In this document: positions 1 through 7,624 of the stretch, in pieces
Layout: every line of letters starts with the position of its first letter
Numbering within the stretch: position 1 is the stretch's first letter
Source of the DNA: an uncultured Clostridia bacterium
GTDB lineage: Bacteria > Bacillota > Clostridia > Christensenellales > Borkfalkiaceae
Assembly (NCBI GenBank): GCA_934254725.1
Contig: CAKQLR010000010.1
Location: 1-47,958, forward strand
Direction of reading: 5' to 3'
DNA: 47,958 nt
Notes under the pieces: model-generated
What the model saw: the letters and a program-made list of their open reading frames with translations, nothing else
Database searches by the model: none
What the model was told of the DNA's origin: nothing
Made by a program: the position numbers and the translations under genes

Positions 1-284
1 TTAATTTTTTTTAGTATACTATCGTTTTTTCGATATTTCAATACAAATATTATATGTTTTTTTATAATTTTCTTTGATTTTATTCTCGGGCGCACTTATC
101 GTTTTCAAAAATGCCGGCTTAAAAATCACGCGGCGTACGGCGAAAAATCGTTTGCGCCGTTTCATTTTATATTGTCAATGTTAACCCTGTATGTTTAAAT
201 ATCGTACAAGTTGTAAAGATAAAATTAAATGAATATTTTTTCCAAATTGCCATATCGCCGTTATAAATATTTTTTGAAAAACAA
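1..284. other. AT-rich non-coding left edge
   Basis: I see no convincing gene here. The first 80 bases are very AT-rich and hold short palindromes (TAGTATACTA at 12-21; ATCG-T6-CGAT at 21-34). A hairpin at 137-160 is listed separately. The stretch probably holds the end of an upstream transcription unit plus the upstream region of the promoter at 285-313. The left neighbour is outside the window. Confidence 0.5.
137..170 (+). terminator. possible terminator hairpin of an upstream unit
   Basis: Perfect 6-bp arms ACGGCG (137-142) and CGCCGT (155-160), extendable by three A-T pairs around a bulged G, are followed by TTTCATTTTAT. The U-tract is interrupted, so this is only a candidate Rho-independent terminator for a gene left of the window. 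Confidence 0.35.
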
Positions 285-313
285 TTGACAAGCGCTTTTT
301 TTAGTGATAGAAT
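285..313 (+). promoter_or_regulatory. sigma-A promoter of the sugar catabolism operon
   Basis: TTGACA at 285-290, a 17-base spacer and TAGAAT at 308-313, with an upstream TG (305-306) forming an extended -10. The start codon of the first gene is 64 bases downstream. The 8-bp palindrome AAGCGCTT at 290-297 overlaps the last base of the -35 and the spacer and has the central CG typical of LacI-family operators, so a catabolite or LacI-type repressor may bind here. Confidence 0.75.
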
Positions 314-329
314 AAAAACAAAAGCAAAA

Positions 330-345
330 GAAAGTATTTACTTTC
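330..345. promoter_or_regulatory. palindromic operator candidate in the leader
   Basis: GAAAGTA-TT-TACTTTC is a perfect 7-bp inverted repeat with a 2-base centre. It lies just downstream of the expected transcription start (about 320) and upstream of the RBS (AAGGA at 361-365), a usual place for a repressor roadblock. The DeoR-family regulator at 4786 is the likeliest local binder. The AAAGT/ACTTT core recurs as AAAGTT...AACTTT around that regulator's own -10 (4748-4772). Confidence 0.45.
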
Positions 346-376
346 GTTATTTTTCAAATAAAGGAATAAAACAAAA

Positions 377-1414
377 ATGAAAAAAGTAAAAATTGCGTTA
401 ATCGGCTCCGGCAGAGCGGGAATGATTCACGCCCGCAATTTTCAGGGAAGGGTGCCGTTCTGCACCGTTTCGGTTGTTTGCGACGCGTTTGAAGAGGCTG
501 CCGCAGCGGCTGCAAAAGAGCTTGGCACGAACAGGCACGAAACGGATTATAAAAAAGTGCTTTCGGACGAAAGCATAGACGCGGTCGTTATAGCGACCCC
601 CACGAAATATCACTGCGAAATAGCCGTTGCCGCAGCAAAAGCGGGCAAACACATTCTTTGCGAAAAACCGATGGCTATGACCGTGGAAGAATGCGACCTT
701 ATGTATAAAACGGCAAAAGAATGCGGCGTTGTTCTTCAAATAGGTTTCATGAGAAGGTTCGACGCGTCGTTTATAGCCGCAAAAAAGATGGTTGACGAAG
801 GCAAAATAGGCGACGTTGTAATGGTTCGCTCCAACACGCGCGGACCGAGTATTCCCAAGCCGTGGATGTACGATATTTCCAAGAGCAACGGACCTTTGGC
901 TGAAGTTAACAGCCACGATATAGACTCGCTGAGATGGTTTACAGGCAGCGATTTTAAAACCGTTTTCGCTACGGCGGGAAACTACCGTTGCCCCGACGCA
1001 AAAAAAGATTTCCCCGATTTTTACGATAACGTGACTTTAAACGCGAAATTCGCAAACGGGTGCCTCGGAATGATAGACGGCGCTCAGGGCGTTTTGTACG
1101 GTTATGACGCGCGCTGCGAAATTCTGGGAACGAAAGGCTGTATTTACCTCGGCAACACGAGGGAAAATTCCGTTATCCTCTGTACTTCCGACATGAGAAA
1201 AAGCCAGGAATACGTAAACAGCTGGAGAAATCTGTTTACCGACGCTTATCTTGCCGAGGACTGCGACTTCGTGGAAACACTGCTCGAAGGGCGCGAACCG
1301 AGAGTTAACGGTTATGACGGAAAAATGGCTGTGCTCACCGTTAACGCAGGCAACTTATCCATAAGAGAAAACAGAGCCGTAGAAATAGAAAACGATAATC
1401 TGATATTGAGATAG
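377..1414 (+). CDS. Gfo/Idh/MocA family oxidoreductase (inositol 2-dehydrogenase-like)
   Basis: A 345-residue cytosolic NAD(P)-dependent dehydrogenase of typical family length. The N-terminal Rossmann fold has its GxGxxG-type loop at residues 10-15 (GSGRAG). The family EKP motif lies at 96-98, with Lys97 expected at the active site. The catalytic block around His180-Asp-Ile-Asp183 resembles the HDID motif of IolG-type myo-inositol dehydrogenases. Family members oxidise a ring or chain hydroxyl of a sugar or cyclitol to a ketone. The exact substrate cannot be read from sequence. It is the first gene after a strong promoter, 43 bases ahead of a second dehydrogenase, so it probably performs an early oxidation in this pathway. 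The RBS is AAGGA at 361-365. True IolG is possible, but no other inositol gene (iolB, C, D, E) is present here. Confidence 0.88.
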   Translation: MKKVKIALIGSGRAGMIHARNFQGRVPFCTVSVVCDAFEEAAAAAAKELGTNRHETDYKKVLSDESIDAVVIATPTKYHCEIAVAAAKAGKHILCEKPMAMTVEECDLMYKTAKECGVVLQIGFMRRFDASFIAAKKMVDEGKIGDVVMVRSNTRGPSIPKPWMYDISKSNGPLAEVNSHDIDSLRWFTGSDFKTVFATAGNYRCPDAKKDFPDFYDNVTLNAKFANGCLGMIDGAQGVLYGYDARCEILGTKGCIYLGNTRENSVILCTSDMRKSQEYVNSWRNLFTDAYLAEDCDFVETLLEGREPRVNGYDGKMAVLTVNAGNLSIRENRAVEIENDNLILR

Positions 1415-1457
1415 TCGAAGAGGCGAAAAAAATCCCCTCTTCGCAAAAAGGAGAAAT

Positions 1458-2492
1458 ATGTTAGCTGCAAGAATGTATGGCGCGAACGACCTTCGCGTCG
1501 AAGAAGTTGCCGTACCCGAAGTAGGTGACGGCGAAGTATTGATTAAAGTTAAAGCCGCCGCCGTTTGCGGTACGGACGTAAGAATGCTTTCGTTCGGGGC
1601 TAACGGTATAGACGAAAAAAATCCCCGCATTTTAGGGCACGAATTTGCCGGTTTTATAGAAAAAACTGGTAAAAACGTAAAAGGCTATAAAGTAGGCGAC
1701 AGAGTTGCCGTAGCGCCTAATTTCGGTTGCGGAATCTGCTCGCAGTGCATAAAAGGAAACGGGCATTTGTGCGCCGAATACAAAGCCACGGGCATCAATA
1801 TGGACGGCGGCTTTGCCGAATACTGTCTTATTCCCGAGGACGCCGTAAGGGGCGGAAATATCTGCGTGCTCTCGGACGACGTTTCGTTTGAAGAAGGAGC
1901 GATAAACGAGCCTCTTTCGTGTGTTTACAACGGTTTCGAACACGCGCGCGTTCAGCCGGGTGACGTCGTTCTTGTCGTAGGTGCGGGTCCCATTGGCATA
2001 ATGCACTGCAATCTTGCGCTTATGGCGGGCGCGGTGGTTTGCCTTAACGACGTTTCCGAAGAAAGGCTCGAAAACGCAAAAAAGATATTCCCCAAGCTGA
2101 ATATCGTGAGCGGAAACCCCGAAAAAGAAATTATGCGCCTTTCGGGCGGCGCAGGCGCCGACGTAGTAATAACCGCCTGCCCCGTTCCTTCCGTACAAAC
2201 GCAGGCTCTTGAACTTGCGGCTATAGGCGGCAGAGTGATATTCTTCGGCGGAATACCTGCGGGTAAGGAACCTGTAGGCATCAATACGAATCTTATTCAC
2301 TACAAACAGTTAATCGTTTCCGGCACAACGAGGGCAAGCCTCGCTCAATACAGAAAAACGCTTGATTTCATCTCTAAAAAGGTGCTTGACGTAAAACCGC
2401 TCGTTACCAATTATTTCACGCTGGCGGAAATAGATAAGGCTTTCGATTACGCAAAACGCGGCATCGGATATAAAAACGTAATAAGATTATGA
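1458..2492 (+). CDS. zinc-dependent medium-chain alcohol/polyol dehydrogenase
   Basis: A 344-residue MDR-superfamily dehydrogenase of the sorbitol/threonine dehydrogenase type. The catalytic zinc set is Cys37, His61 and Glu62, with Glu151 as another possible ligand. The structural zinc lobe has four Cys at 91, 94, 97 and 105. The cofactor-binding GxGxxG loop is GAGPIG at 175-180. These enzymes interconvert a secondary alcohol of a polyol and a ketose with NAD(P)H. The stop codon overlaps the start of the sugar kinase (ATGA), so translation is probably coupled. This fits oxidation of a polyol to a ketose that the kinase then phosphorylates. The RBS is AAGGAG a few bases upstream of the start. 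The family is secure and the substrate is unknown. Confidence 0.9.
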   Translation: MLAARMYGANDLRVEEVAVPEVGDGEVLIKVKAAAVCGTDVRMLSFGANGIDEKNPRILGHEFAGFIEKTGKNVKGYKVGDRVAVAPNFGCGICSQCIKGNGHLCAEYKATGINMDGGFAEYCLIPEDAVRGGNICVLSDDVSFEEGAINEPLSCVYNGFEHARVQPGDVVLVVGAGPIGIMHCNLALMAGAVVCLNDVSEERLENAKKIFPKLNIVSGNPEKEIMRLSGGAGADVVITACPVPSVQTQALELAAIGGRVIFFGGIPAGKEPVGINTNLIHYKQLIVSGTTRASLAQYRKTLDFISKKVLDVKPLVTNYFTLAEIDKAFDYAKRGIGYKNVIRL

Positions 2493-3979
2493 AACGCATA
2501 CCGTTATTCGTCGGCACGGATATAGGCACGCAGGGAACTAAAAGCGTAGTTTGCGACGCCGAGGGAAATATTAAGGGAGAAGGCTATTCCCCCTCCTCTC
2601 TTATTTACTCGGCAAGCGGCGGTGTGTGGGAAAACGCCGAAAACATACTCAGCTGTGCGGTTTCTTCTATAAAAGAAGCAATATCGCGTTCCTGTGCAAA
2701 TGCCGAAGATATCGCAGCGATAGGCATAGACTCTCAGATGTCCGGAATTATGGCGGCGGACGAAAATTTTAACGCGGTCGCTCCGCTCGACTCCTGGCTT
2801 GACGAGCGTTGCGCGCCGTACACGGACGAGCTTAAAAACAAACTCGGCGACGAAGCCATACGGCAAAGCGGCGGGCAATTCGTCCATTCGCACGCGTCAC
2901 GCGTTCTGAGGATGAAAAACGAAAGCCCCGATTTGTATAAAAAGACGAGGAAATTCGTTCAGCCGAACGCCTTTGTCGCAGGGCAAATATGCAATCTGAA
3001 AGCCGACGACGCGTTTATGGATTATACGTTTTTGCATTTCAACGTGTTTTCCGACAACCCGAACAAAAAACTAAACGAGGATTTACTATGTAAATTCGGA
3101 ATAAGCCCGGATAAATTTCCGAAAATCGTTTCCCCTTTTGAAGTTGTAGGGAAAACGGGAAAGGATTTCGAAAGAGAAACTGGTATACATTCGGGCACTG
3201 CGGTAATAGCGGGTTGCGGTGATACGGCGGCTTCGGCGCTCGGCTCGGGAATAACCTCCAAGGGGCTGGCGTACGACGTTGCCGGAACCGCTTCCGTATT
3301 CACGTGCTGTACGGATAAATTCAAGCCCGACGCGGAAAACAAAACCCTTTTGTATGCGCGTAGCGTGATAGACGGTTTATATACTCCCCTCTCTTACGTT
3401 TCGGGCGGAGGGTTATGCCTTAAATGGTTCCGCGATATCACGGGGGCGACTTACGAACAGCTCGACGAAGAAGCGCGGAACGCAAAAGCCGCAGAGGAAG
3501 GTTTGTTCTTCATCCCCCATTTTTCGGGAAGGTCTTTTCCGTTGGATAACGGGATAAAAGGCGGCTTTGTCGGAATAACCGGAAAAACCACCCGCGGGGC
3601 GATGTATCGCGCCGTTATGGAGGCGCTGGCTTTCGAGTACAAAATATTCGCGAACATACTCGTTTCGTCCGGAGCAATAAACAAAATCGATGCCGTATAC
3701 GGCGTAGGCGGCGGGGCAAAAAGCAAGATATTTTCTAAGATAAAGGCTGACGTATTGAATACGGAATACCGTGCCGCAAAGGTAACGGATTCTGCTTCGC
3801 GCGCGGTGGCTCTTATGGCGGCAAAAGGCACCGGATATATTTCAAAACCTATAGAAGAAGCGCTTTCCGTCAAAGACGAAGAGGCGCAGATATTTACCCC
3901 TGACGCAAACAAATACTCAGAATTAGTAAAAGAATATAAAAAAGCGGTGGAATGTTCTTACAGACAGCCGCGTTTTTAA
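2489..3979 (+). CDS. FGGY-family carbohydrate kinase (xylulokinase-like)
   Basis: A 496-residue sugar kinase close to the normal FGGY length. The N-terminal phosphate loop GTDIGTQGTK begins near residue 9 with Asp11. The putative catalytic Asp245 lies in GCGDTAASALGSG, matching the GGGDNAA-type motif of xylulokinases. The C-terminal ATPase lobe has the glycine-rich GVGGGAKS segment near residues 404-411. Expected reaction: ATP-dependent phosphorylation of a ketose such as D-xylulose. The gene starts within the stop codon of the dehydrogenase and ends 10 bases before the aldolase, so all four genes form one operon. A D-xylulose role would fit the lyxose-isomerase-like gene at 5621. Related FGGY enzymes act on ribulose, fuculose, glycerol or erythritol, so the substrate is inferred from context only. 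Confidence 0.88.
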   Translation: MKRIPLFVGTDIGTQGTKSVVCDAEGNIKGEGYSPSSLIYSASGGVWENAENILSCAVSSIKEAISRSCANAEDIAAIGIDSQMSGIMAADENFNAVAPLDSWLDERCAPYTDELKNKLGDEAIRQSGGQFVHSHASRVLRMKNESPDLYKKTRKFVQPNAFVAGQICNLKADDAFMDYTFLHFNVFSDNPNKKLNEDLLCKFGISPDKFPKIVSPFEVVGKTGKDFERETGIHSGTAVIAGCGDTAASALGSGITSKGLAYDVAGTASVFTCCTDKFKPDAENKTLLYARSVIDGLYTPLSYVSGGGLCLKWFRDITGATYEQLDEEARNAKAAEEGLFFIPHFSGRSFPLDNGIKGGFVGITGKTTRGAMYRAVMEALAFEYKIFANILVSSGAINKIDAVYGVGGGAKSKIFSKIKADVLNTEYRAAKVTDSASRAVALMAAKGTGYISKPIEEALSVKDEEAQIFTPDANKYSELVKEYKKAVECSYRQPRF

Positions 3980-3989
3980 GGAGAAAAAA

Positions 3990-4691
3990 ATGATTACACC
4001 CGAACAACTTGCAAAATATTTCGATCAGACGTTACTCAAACCGTTCGTTACGGAAGAAAGGCTTAAAGAATTCTGCGAAGAAAGCGATAAATACGGCTTC
4101 GCAATGGTAGCCATCAACTCGGCACCCGTGGCTTTCTGTAAAAACGTACTTAAAAACAGTTCCGTTCACGTCGGTGCTGCGATAGGCTTCCCCCTCGGTC
4201 AGACAACCATCGAAGATAAGGTGTTTGAAACAGAACAAGCAATACGCGACGGAGCGGACGAAATCGACTATGTGGTCAATCTGGTCAAGCTTAAAAGCGG
4301 CGACCTCGGATACGTTGAGGACGAGATGCGCCGTATCGTGGAAGTTTGCAGAAAAAACGGCAAAATTTCAAAAGTTATCTTTGAAAATTGCTATCTGACC
4401 GACGAAGAAAAAAAGACACTTTGCCGTATCGCGCTCAAAGTTCGCCCGGACTTCATCAAGACGAGTACGGGCTTCGGTACGCCCCCTGCGGGAACGCCCG
4501 TCGGAGCGACCATTCACGACGTAAAACTTATGAAAAGCGAAGTAGGTAACGACATAAAGGTTAAAGCAGCCGGCGGGGTAAGAACTCTTGCGGACGCCCT
4601 TGCCATGATAGACGCGGGCGCGGAAAGAATAGGTACCAGCGCAGGCGTGACGATTGTGGAAGAACTGAAAAAACTTTCGGAAAAAGCGTAA
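3990..4691 (+). CDS. deoC: deoxyribose-phosphate aldolase (DeoC family)
   Basis: A 233-residue class I aldolase. The family catalytic residues are all visible: Asp93 in the EIDYVVN segment, the Schiff-base Lys157 in FIKTSTGFGT, and Lys192 in VKAAGGVRT, followed by a phosphate-binding RIGTSAG segment. The textbook reaction splits 2-deoxyribose 5-phosphate to acetaldehyde and glyceraldehyde 3-phosphate. No nucleoside phosphorylase or phosphopentomutase is nearby. The gene sits behind two dehydrogenases and a ketose kinase, so it may serve a different phosphorylated (deoxy)sugar than the nucleoside pathway. The RBS is AAGGAG ahead of the start. The family is near certain; the physiological substrate is open. 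Confidence 0.93.
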   Translation: MITPEQLAKYFDQTLLKPFVTEERLKEFCEESDKYGFAMVAINSAPVAFCKNVLKNSSVHVGAAIGFPLGQTTIEDKVFETEQAIRDGADEIDYVVNLVKLKSGDLGYVEDEMRRIVEVCRKNGKISKVIFENCYLTDEEKKTLCRIALKVRPDFIKTSTGFGTPPAGTPVGATIHDVKLMKSEVGNDIKVKAAGGVRTLADALAMIDAGAERIGTSAGVTIVEELKKLSEKA

Positions 4692-4729
4692 AAAACTGTT
4701 TATAAAAGACGGTTTCGACAATCAAACGG

Positions 4730-4758
4730 TTGAAAAAATTACCGAAAAAAGTTATAAT
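4730..4758 (+). promoter_or_regulatory. sigma-A promoter of the DeoR-type regulator
   Basis: TTGAAA at 4730-4735, a 17-base spacer and a perfect TATAAT at 4753-4758. An inverted repeat AAAGTT (4748-4753) / AACTTT (4767-4772) brackets the -10, which suggests autoregulation. Confidence 0.75.
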
Positions 4759-4785
4759 AATTAAAAAACTTTATCGGAGAAGCGT

Positions 4786-5562
4786 ATGGAAGAAAAACAA
4801 TTTTATACGGCTGAAAGAAGAATGGCCATTTTGTCGGAACTGAGATTGATGAGAAAAGTTTCGGTTAACGAGCTGAGCGAGAAATTTTCGGTTTCGACGG
4901 CAACGGTAAGAAGCGATCTTGCGGAGCTTGAAGCTCAGGGGCTTTTAAAACGCACCCACGGCGGAGCCATACCCGTATACGGCACTTCGTTCGAGCTGAC
5001 TTCGACCGAAAAAGAAAGAATGCACAAAAACGAAAAGCTTGCGATTGCCGCTTATGCCGCAAAATGCGTGGAGGACGGCGACACCATAGCCGTGGATTCC
5101 GGTTCTACCATGCGCTTTTTTGCCGAAATGCTTTCGGAAAAGAAAAAACTTACGGTAGTTACTTACGACATGCGCATTGCGGGGGTATTCGACGCGTTTG
5201 ACGGCGCGAAAGTTATCCTTGCGGGCGGGGTTTTGCGCAAAGGCTTTTATTCGTGCGTGGGAGAATTTACCACCGATATTTTAAAAAAGCTTAACGTAGA
5301 CAAAGCCTTTATAGCAACTAACGCAATAGGCAAAAACGGAAAGCTGAGCACTCCAGACCCGTTGCAGGCGGAAGTTAAAAAGAGCATGCTCGAAACGGGA
5401 ACTCAGAAATATCTGCTTGCGGACGGCAGTAAATTCGGCGCGACGTCGCTTGTGAATTTTGCCGACGTAAAAGATTTCGATTGCATAATTACGGATTGTT
5501 CCGCGCCCGATTACGCAATAAAAGACATAAAAGAAAGCGGAACGGAAATAATTACGGCGTAG
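4786..5562 (+). CDS. DeoR/GlpR-family transcriptional regulator
   Basis: A 258-residue regulator of standard DeoR-family length. The N-terminal winged helix-turn-helix covers about residues 9-60, with the family signature around VSTATVRSDLAELEAQGLL and the wing THGGAIP. The C-terminal DeoRC sensor domain (about 75-235) has the isomerase-like DSGSTM loop and the AGGVLRKGFYS segment. Such proteins are usually repressors released by a phosphorylated sugar intermediate. The gene lies immediately after the catabolic operon but has its own near-consensus promoter, so it can stay expressed when the operon is off. Candidate target sites are the palindrome at 330-345 and the repeat around its own -10. 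The effector is not identifiable from sequence. Confidence 0.9.
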   Translation: MEEKQFYTAERRMAILSELRLMRKVSVNELSEKFSVSTATVRSDLAELEAQGLLKRTHGGAIPVYGTSFELTSTEKERMHKNEKLAIAAYAAKCVEDGDTIAVDSGSTMRFFAEMLSEKKKLTVVTYDMRIAGVFDAFDGAKVILAGGVLRKGFYSCVGEFTTDILKKLNVDKAFIATNAIGKNGKLSTPDPLQAEVKKSMLETGTQKYLLADGSKFGATSLVNFADVKDFDCIITDCSAPDYAIKDIKESGTEIITA

Positions 5563-5620
5563 CGCGCTGCGGAAAATCTATTCATCCCGTAATACAGGCG
5601 CGTTTACGATTTAAGGTGCT

Positions 5621-6157
5621 ATGAAAGAAATACAGAAAAAAGCAAAGGAAAACGCTTTAAAATTATACGAAGCGGCGCACATCGTTTTAAACGACGAGGA
5701 AAAGAAAAGACTTGAATTCTGCGATTACGGGCTTAACGATTTCGACAAAATAGGAACGATAATTTTAATTTACGTAAACACTCCCCGCGTTTGCGCAAAA
5801 GAAATGGCTCTTACCCCCTATCAGATTTGCCCCGAACACATTCACCCTCAGCTCGGGGATTATCCGGGAAAGGAAGAAACATTCCGTTGCAGATACGGCG
5901 AAGTTTATCTGTACGTACCCGGCGAGGTTACCGAAAACCCGCATGCGGTAGTTCCCGAAGAAAAGAAAGATACATTTACCGTATGGCACGAAATACTCCT
6001 ACGCCCGGGCGAACAGTACACGCTTAAGGAAAAAACTCTGCACTGGTTCCAGGCAGGGCCTCAAGGCGCGGTTATTTCCGAATTTTCGACGCCGAGCTTC
6101 GACGACAAGGATATATTCACCGACCCCGCAATCAAACGCGTAGGTAAATTCGACTGA
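5621..6157 (+). CDS. D-lyxose ketol-isomerase-like cupin protein
   Basis: A 178-residue single-domain cupin. The metal-binding pattern is His73-x-His75 in EHIHPQ, Glu86 in GKEETFR and His141 in LHWFQAG. This matches the D-lyxose isomerase family (E. coli z5688 / Bacillus YdaE type), which binds Mn2+ and converts D-lyxose to D-xylulose and, more weakly, D-mannose to D-fructose. It follows the DeoR-type regulator after 58 bases with an AAGGTG RBS (5613-5618) and ends before a strong terminator. If the kinase at 2489 is a xylulokinase, this enzyme would feed it. A glucose-6-phosphate-isomerase-type cupin is a weaker alternative, because the KEETF context fits lyxose isomerase better. Confidence 0.8.
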   Translation: MKEIQKKAKENALKLYEAAHIVLNDEEKKRLEFCDYGLNDFDKIGTIILIYVNTPRVCAKEMALTPYQICPEHIHPQLGDYPGKEETFRCRYGEVYLYVPGEVTENPHAVVPEEKKDTFTVWHEILLRPGEQYTLKEKTLHWFQAGPQGAVISEFSTPSFDDKDIFTDPAIKRVGKFD

Positions 6158-6175
6158 TTTTTATATTCGACTATT

Positions 6176-6208
6176 AAAAAAATCTCCCGTAAAAAGGAGA
6201 TTTTTTTT
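6176..6208 (+). terminator. Rho-independent terminator after the isomerase gene
   Basis: A 12-bp stem pairs AAAAAAATCTCC (6176-6187) with GGAGATTTTTTT (6196-6207) around an 8-base loop and ends in a run of eight T. The A-run on the left arm makes it potentially bidirectional, so it may also stop transcription from the leftward regulator gene that ends at 6248. Confidence 0.88.
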
Positions 6209-6247
6209 GCGTAAAACAGTTTTATGAGCTTTTCCGTGCACGAAATA

Positions 6248-7345
6248 TCAAGTATAAAAACTCTTGGTGGAGTTGCGGATTGTCAGAACGGACGGCAATA
6301 CTATATGGTTTTTATTAAGCGTGTAGTGATGTATAAGCCCCGAAAGAGTAGTCATTGCCGTTTCGCCTATAAGCGAAGCGTTTTGTTTTATGGCGGTAAG
6401 CTTTACTTCCATAAAGTTTATCATATCCGAAAAATCGTCCTCATACCCCACAAGGGAGATATTCTGAGGAATTTTTTTACCCAATTTATTCAATACTTTT
6501 ATTGCATTGAGCGTAAGTGCGGAATCGAGCACCAACACCGCCGTCAGCCTTCTGTTATTTTTAAAATAATTTTCTATAAGTTCGCTTTTTTCTTCTTCGG
6601 AAATATTCGGCGGGATTGTAAGGCAGTACGCTTTATGTACCGCAATGGAGAAACTTTTTACAGCCGAGCGATACCCCATCGTTCTTTCGGTAACCGAATT
6701 GTTCTCGTTCGGAGACGGGTAGATAAGCCCTACGTTTTTATGCCCCATATGGAGCAGACGGCTCGTGGCGCTTTCCACATCGAAAAATCCGTTGGACGAA
6801 ATGGACACGAACATTTCCCCGTAAATCTGCGCGTCTATAAAAACCGCGGGCAGATTGTTGCTTTTCAGCAGAGAAAGCGTTTCCTTGCAGTTCAGATTAT
6901 CAGCGAGATACATAATAACCCCTTTTACGGAGGAGGCTATAGCCCTGTTAACGCATTCCGCCTCTTTTGCGGAATTTTTTTCGCTGGTCATTACTATCAT
7001 CGTAAACTGGTTTTTAAAAGCCTCTTTCCCTATCGAATTTATTATGTCCTGCATAAATTTCGAGCTTAAATCGGGCACAATTACGGCTATCGAGTCGGGC
7101 ACGATCGCCTTCATACGGCGCAACAATCTTTCCGCCTCGTTGGAAATAAAAGCCCCGCTCCCCTTGACTTTATATATGTACCCCTTTGCTTTCAGATTTT
7201 CCAGCGCGGGGCGGCAACTCTGCCTGCTTACACCGAGCAATCTGCATAAAGTGTTTTCGCTCGGTATGCGTACGTTCCCTTCGGAAACGTGCTCTTCTAT
7301 GAAATTCAAAAGATACTGTTCTACTTTGTTTATTTTAGTTGTCAT
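6248..7345 (-). CDS. GntR-type HTH / LacI-type sensor transcriptional regulator (AraR-like architecture)
   Basis: A 365-residue regulator. Residues 1-70 form a GntR-type winged helix (the region with IPSENTLCRLLGVSRQSCRPA), and about 85-365 form a LacI/periplasmic-binding-protein-like effector domain (SIAVIVPDLSSKFMQDII; VGLIYPSPNENNSV; ISLVGYEDDF). This combination is known from AraR of Bacillus subtilis, which senses a free sugar. I chose the ATG at 7345 because AAGGAG lies 6 bases upstream; the open frame runs up to 7477 but crosses the promoter. The gene is divergent from the cluster beginning at 7625, so it probably controls that cluster. The effector is likely the imported sugar, which cannot be identified here. 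Confidence 0.88.
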   Translation of the reverse strand: MTTKINKVEQYLLNFIEEHVSEGNVRIPSENTLCRLLGVSRQSCRPALENLKAKGYIYKVKGSGAFISNEAERLLRRMKAIVPDSIAVIVPDLSSKFMQDIINSIGKEAFKNQFTMIVMTSEKNSAKEAECVNRAIASSVKGVIMYLADNLNCKETLSLLKSNNLPAVFIDAQIYGEMFVSISSNGFFDVESATSRLLHMGHKNVGLIYPSPNENNSVTERTMGYRSAVKSFSIAVHKAYCLTIPPNISEEEKSELIENYFKNNRRLTAVLVLDSALTLNAIKVLNKLGKKIPQNISLVGYEDDFSDMINFMEVKLTAIKQNASLIGETAMTTLSGLIHHYTLNKNHIVLPSVLTIRNSTKSFYT

Positions 7346-7364
7346 TACAGGCTCCTTAAATTCA

Positions 7365-7393
7365 ATTATACATAAACGGCTGCAAATTGTCAA
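7365..7393 (-). promoter_or_regulatory. perfect consensus promoter of the GntR/LacI regulator
   Basis: On the minus strand, TTGACA (7393-7388), a 17-base spacer and TATAAT (7370-7365) match the sigma-A consensus exactly. The imperfect dyad TTGT-N10-ACAA at 7387-7404 has a central CG and overlaps the -35, so it is a candidate operator for autoregulation. Confidence 0.82.
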
Positions 7394-7504
7394 CCGCGCA
7401 ACAACAAAAAAGCAACATTGTTCAATGATAAAATATGTAATTACAAGTTTTATAAAAACAGGCAAAAAAACGGGCAAAAACGAGAAAAACGCGAGAAATC
7501 GGTA

Positions 7505-7533
7505 TTTACAAATAAAATAAATCGTGTTAAACT
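7505..7533 (+). promoter_or_regulatory. possible promoter for the rightward cluster
   Basis: TTTACA (7505-7510), a 17-base spacer and TAAACT (7528-7533) is the best-spaced candidate. A second option is TATAGG preceded by TGG at 7546-7554. Both match the consensus imperfectly, as expected for a regulated promoter. The divergent gap (7346-7624) holds no gene. Confidence 0.35.
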
Positions 7534-7624
7534 TTATTCAAAGAATGGTATAGGGATAGCTATAGCCATATAGAAAAATCGGAAACGAATTAAAAATACA
7601 TAAACGCAGGAGTCTTTTTACAAA

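Noticed and set aside
6224..7069. Open frame of 281 codons on the + strand
   Set aside because: It lies opposite the GntR/LacI regulator, lacks a ribosome site, and its translation has the biased Arg/His/Tyr/Phe composition of an antisense shadow.
7346..7477. 44-codon N-terminal extension of the GntR/LacI regulator
   Set aside because: It would run through a perfect promoter, while the ATG at 7345 has an AAGGAG site and begins the HTH domain.
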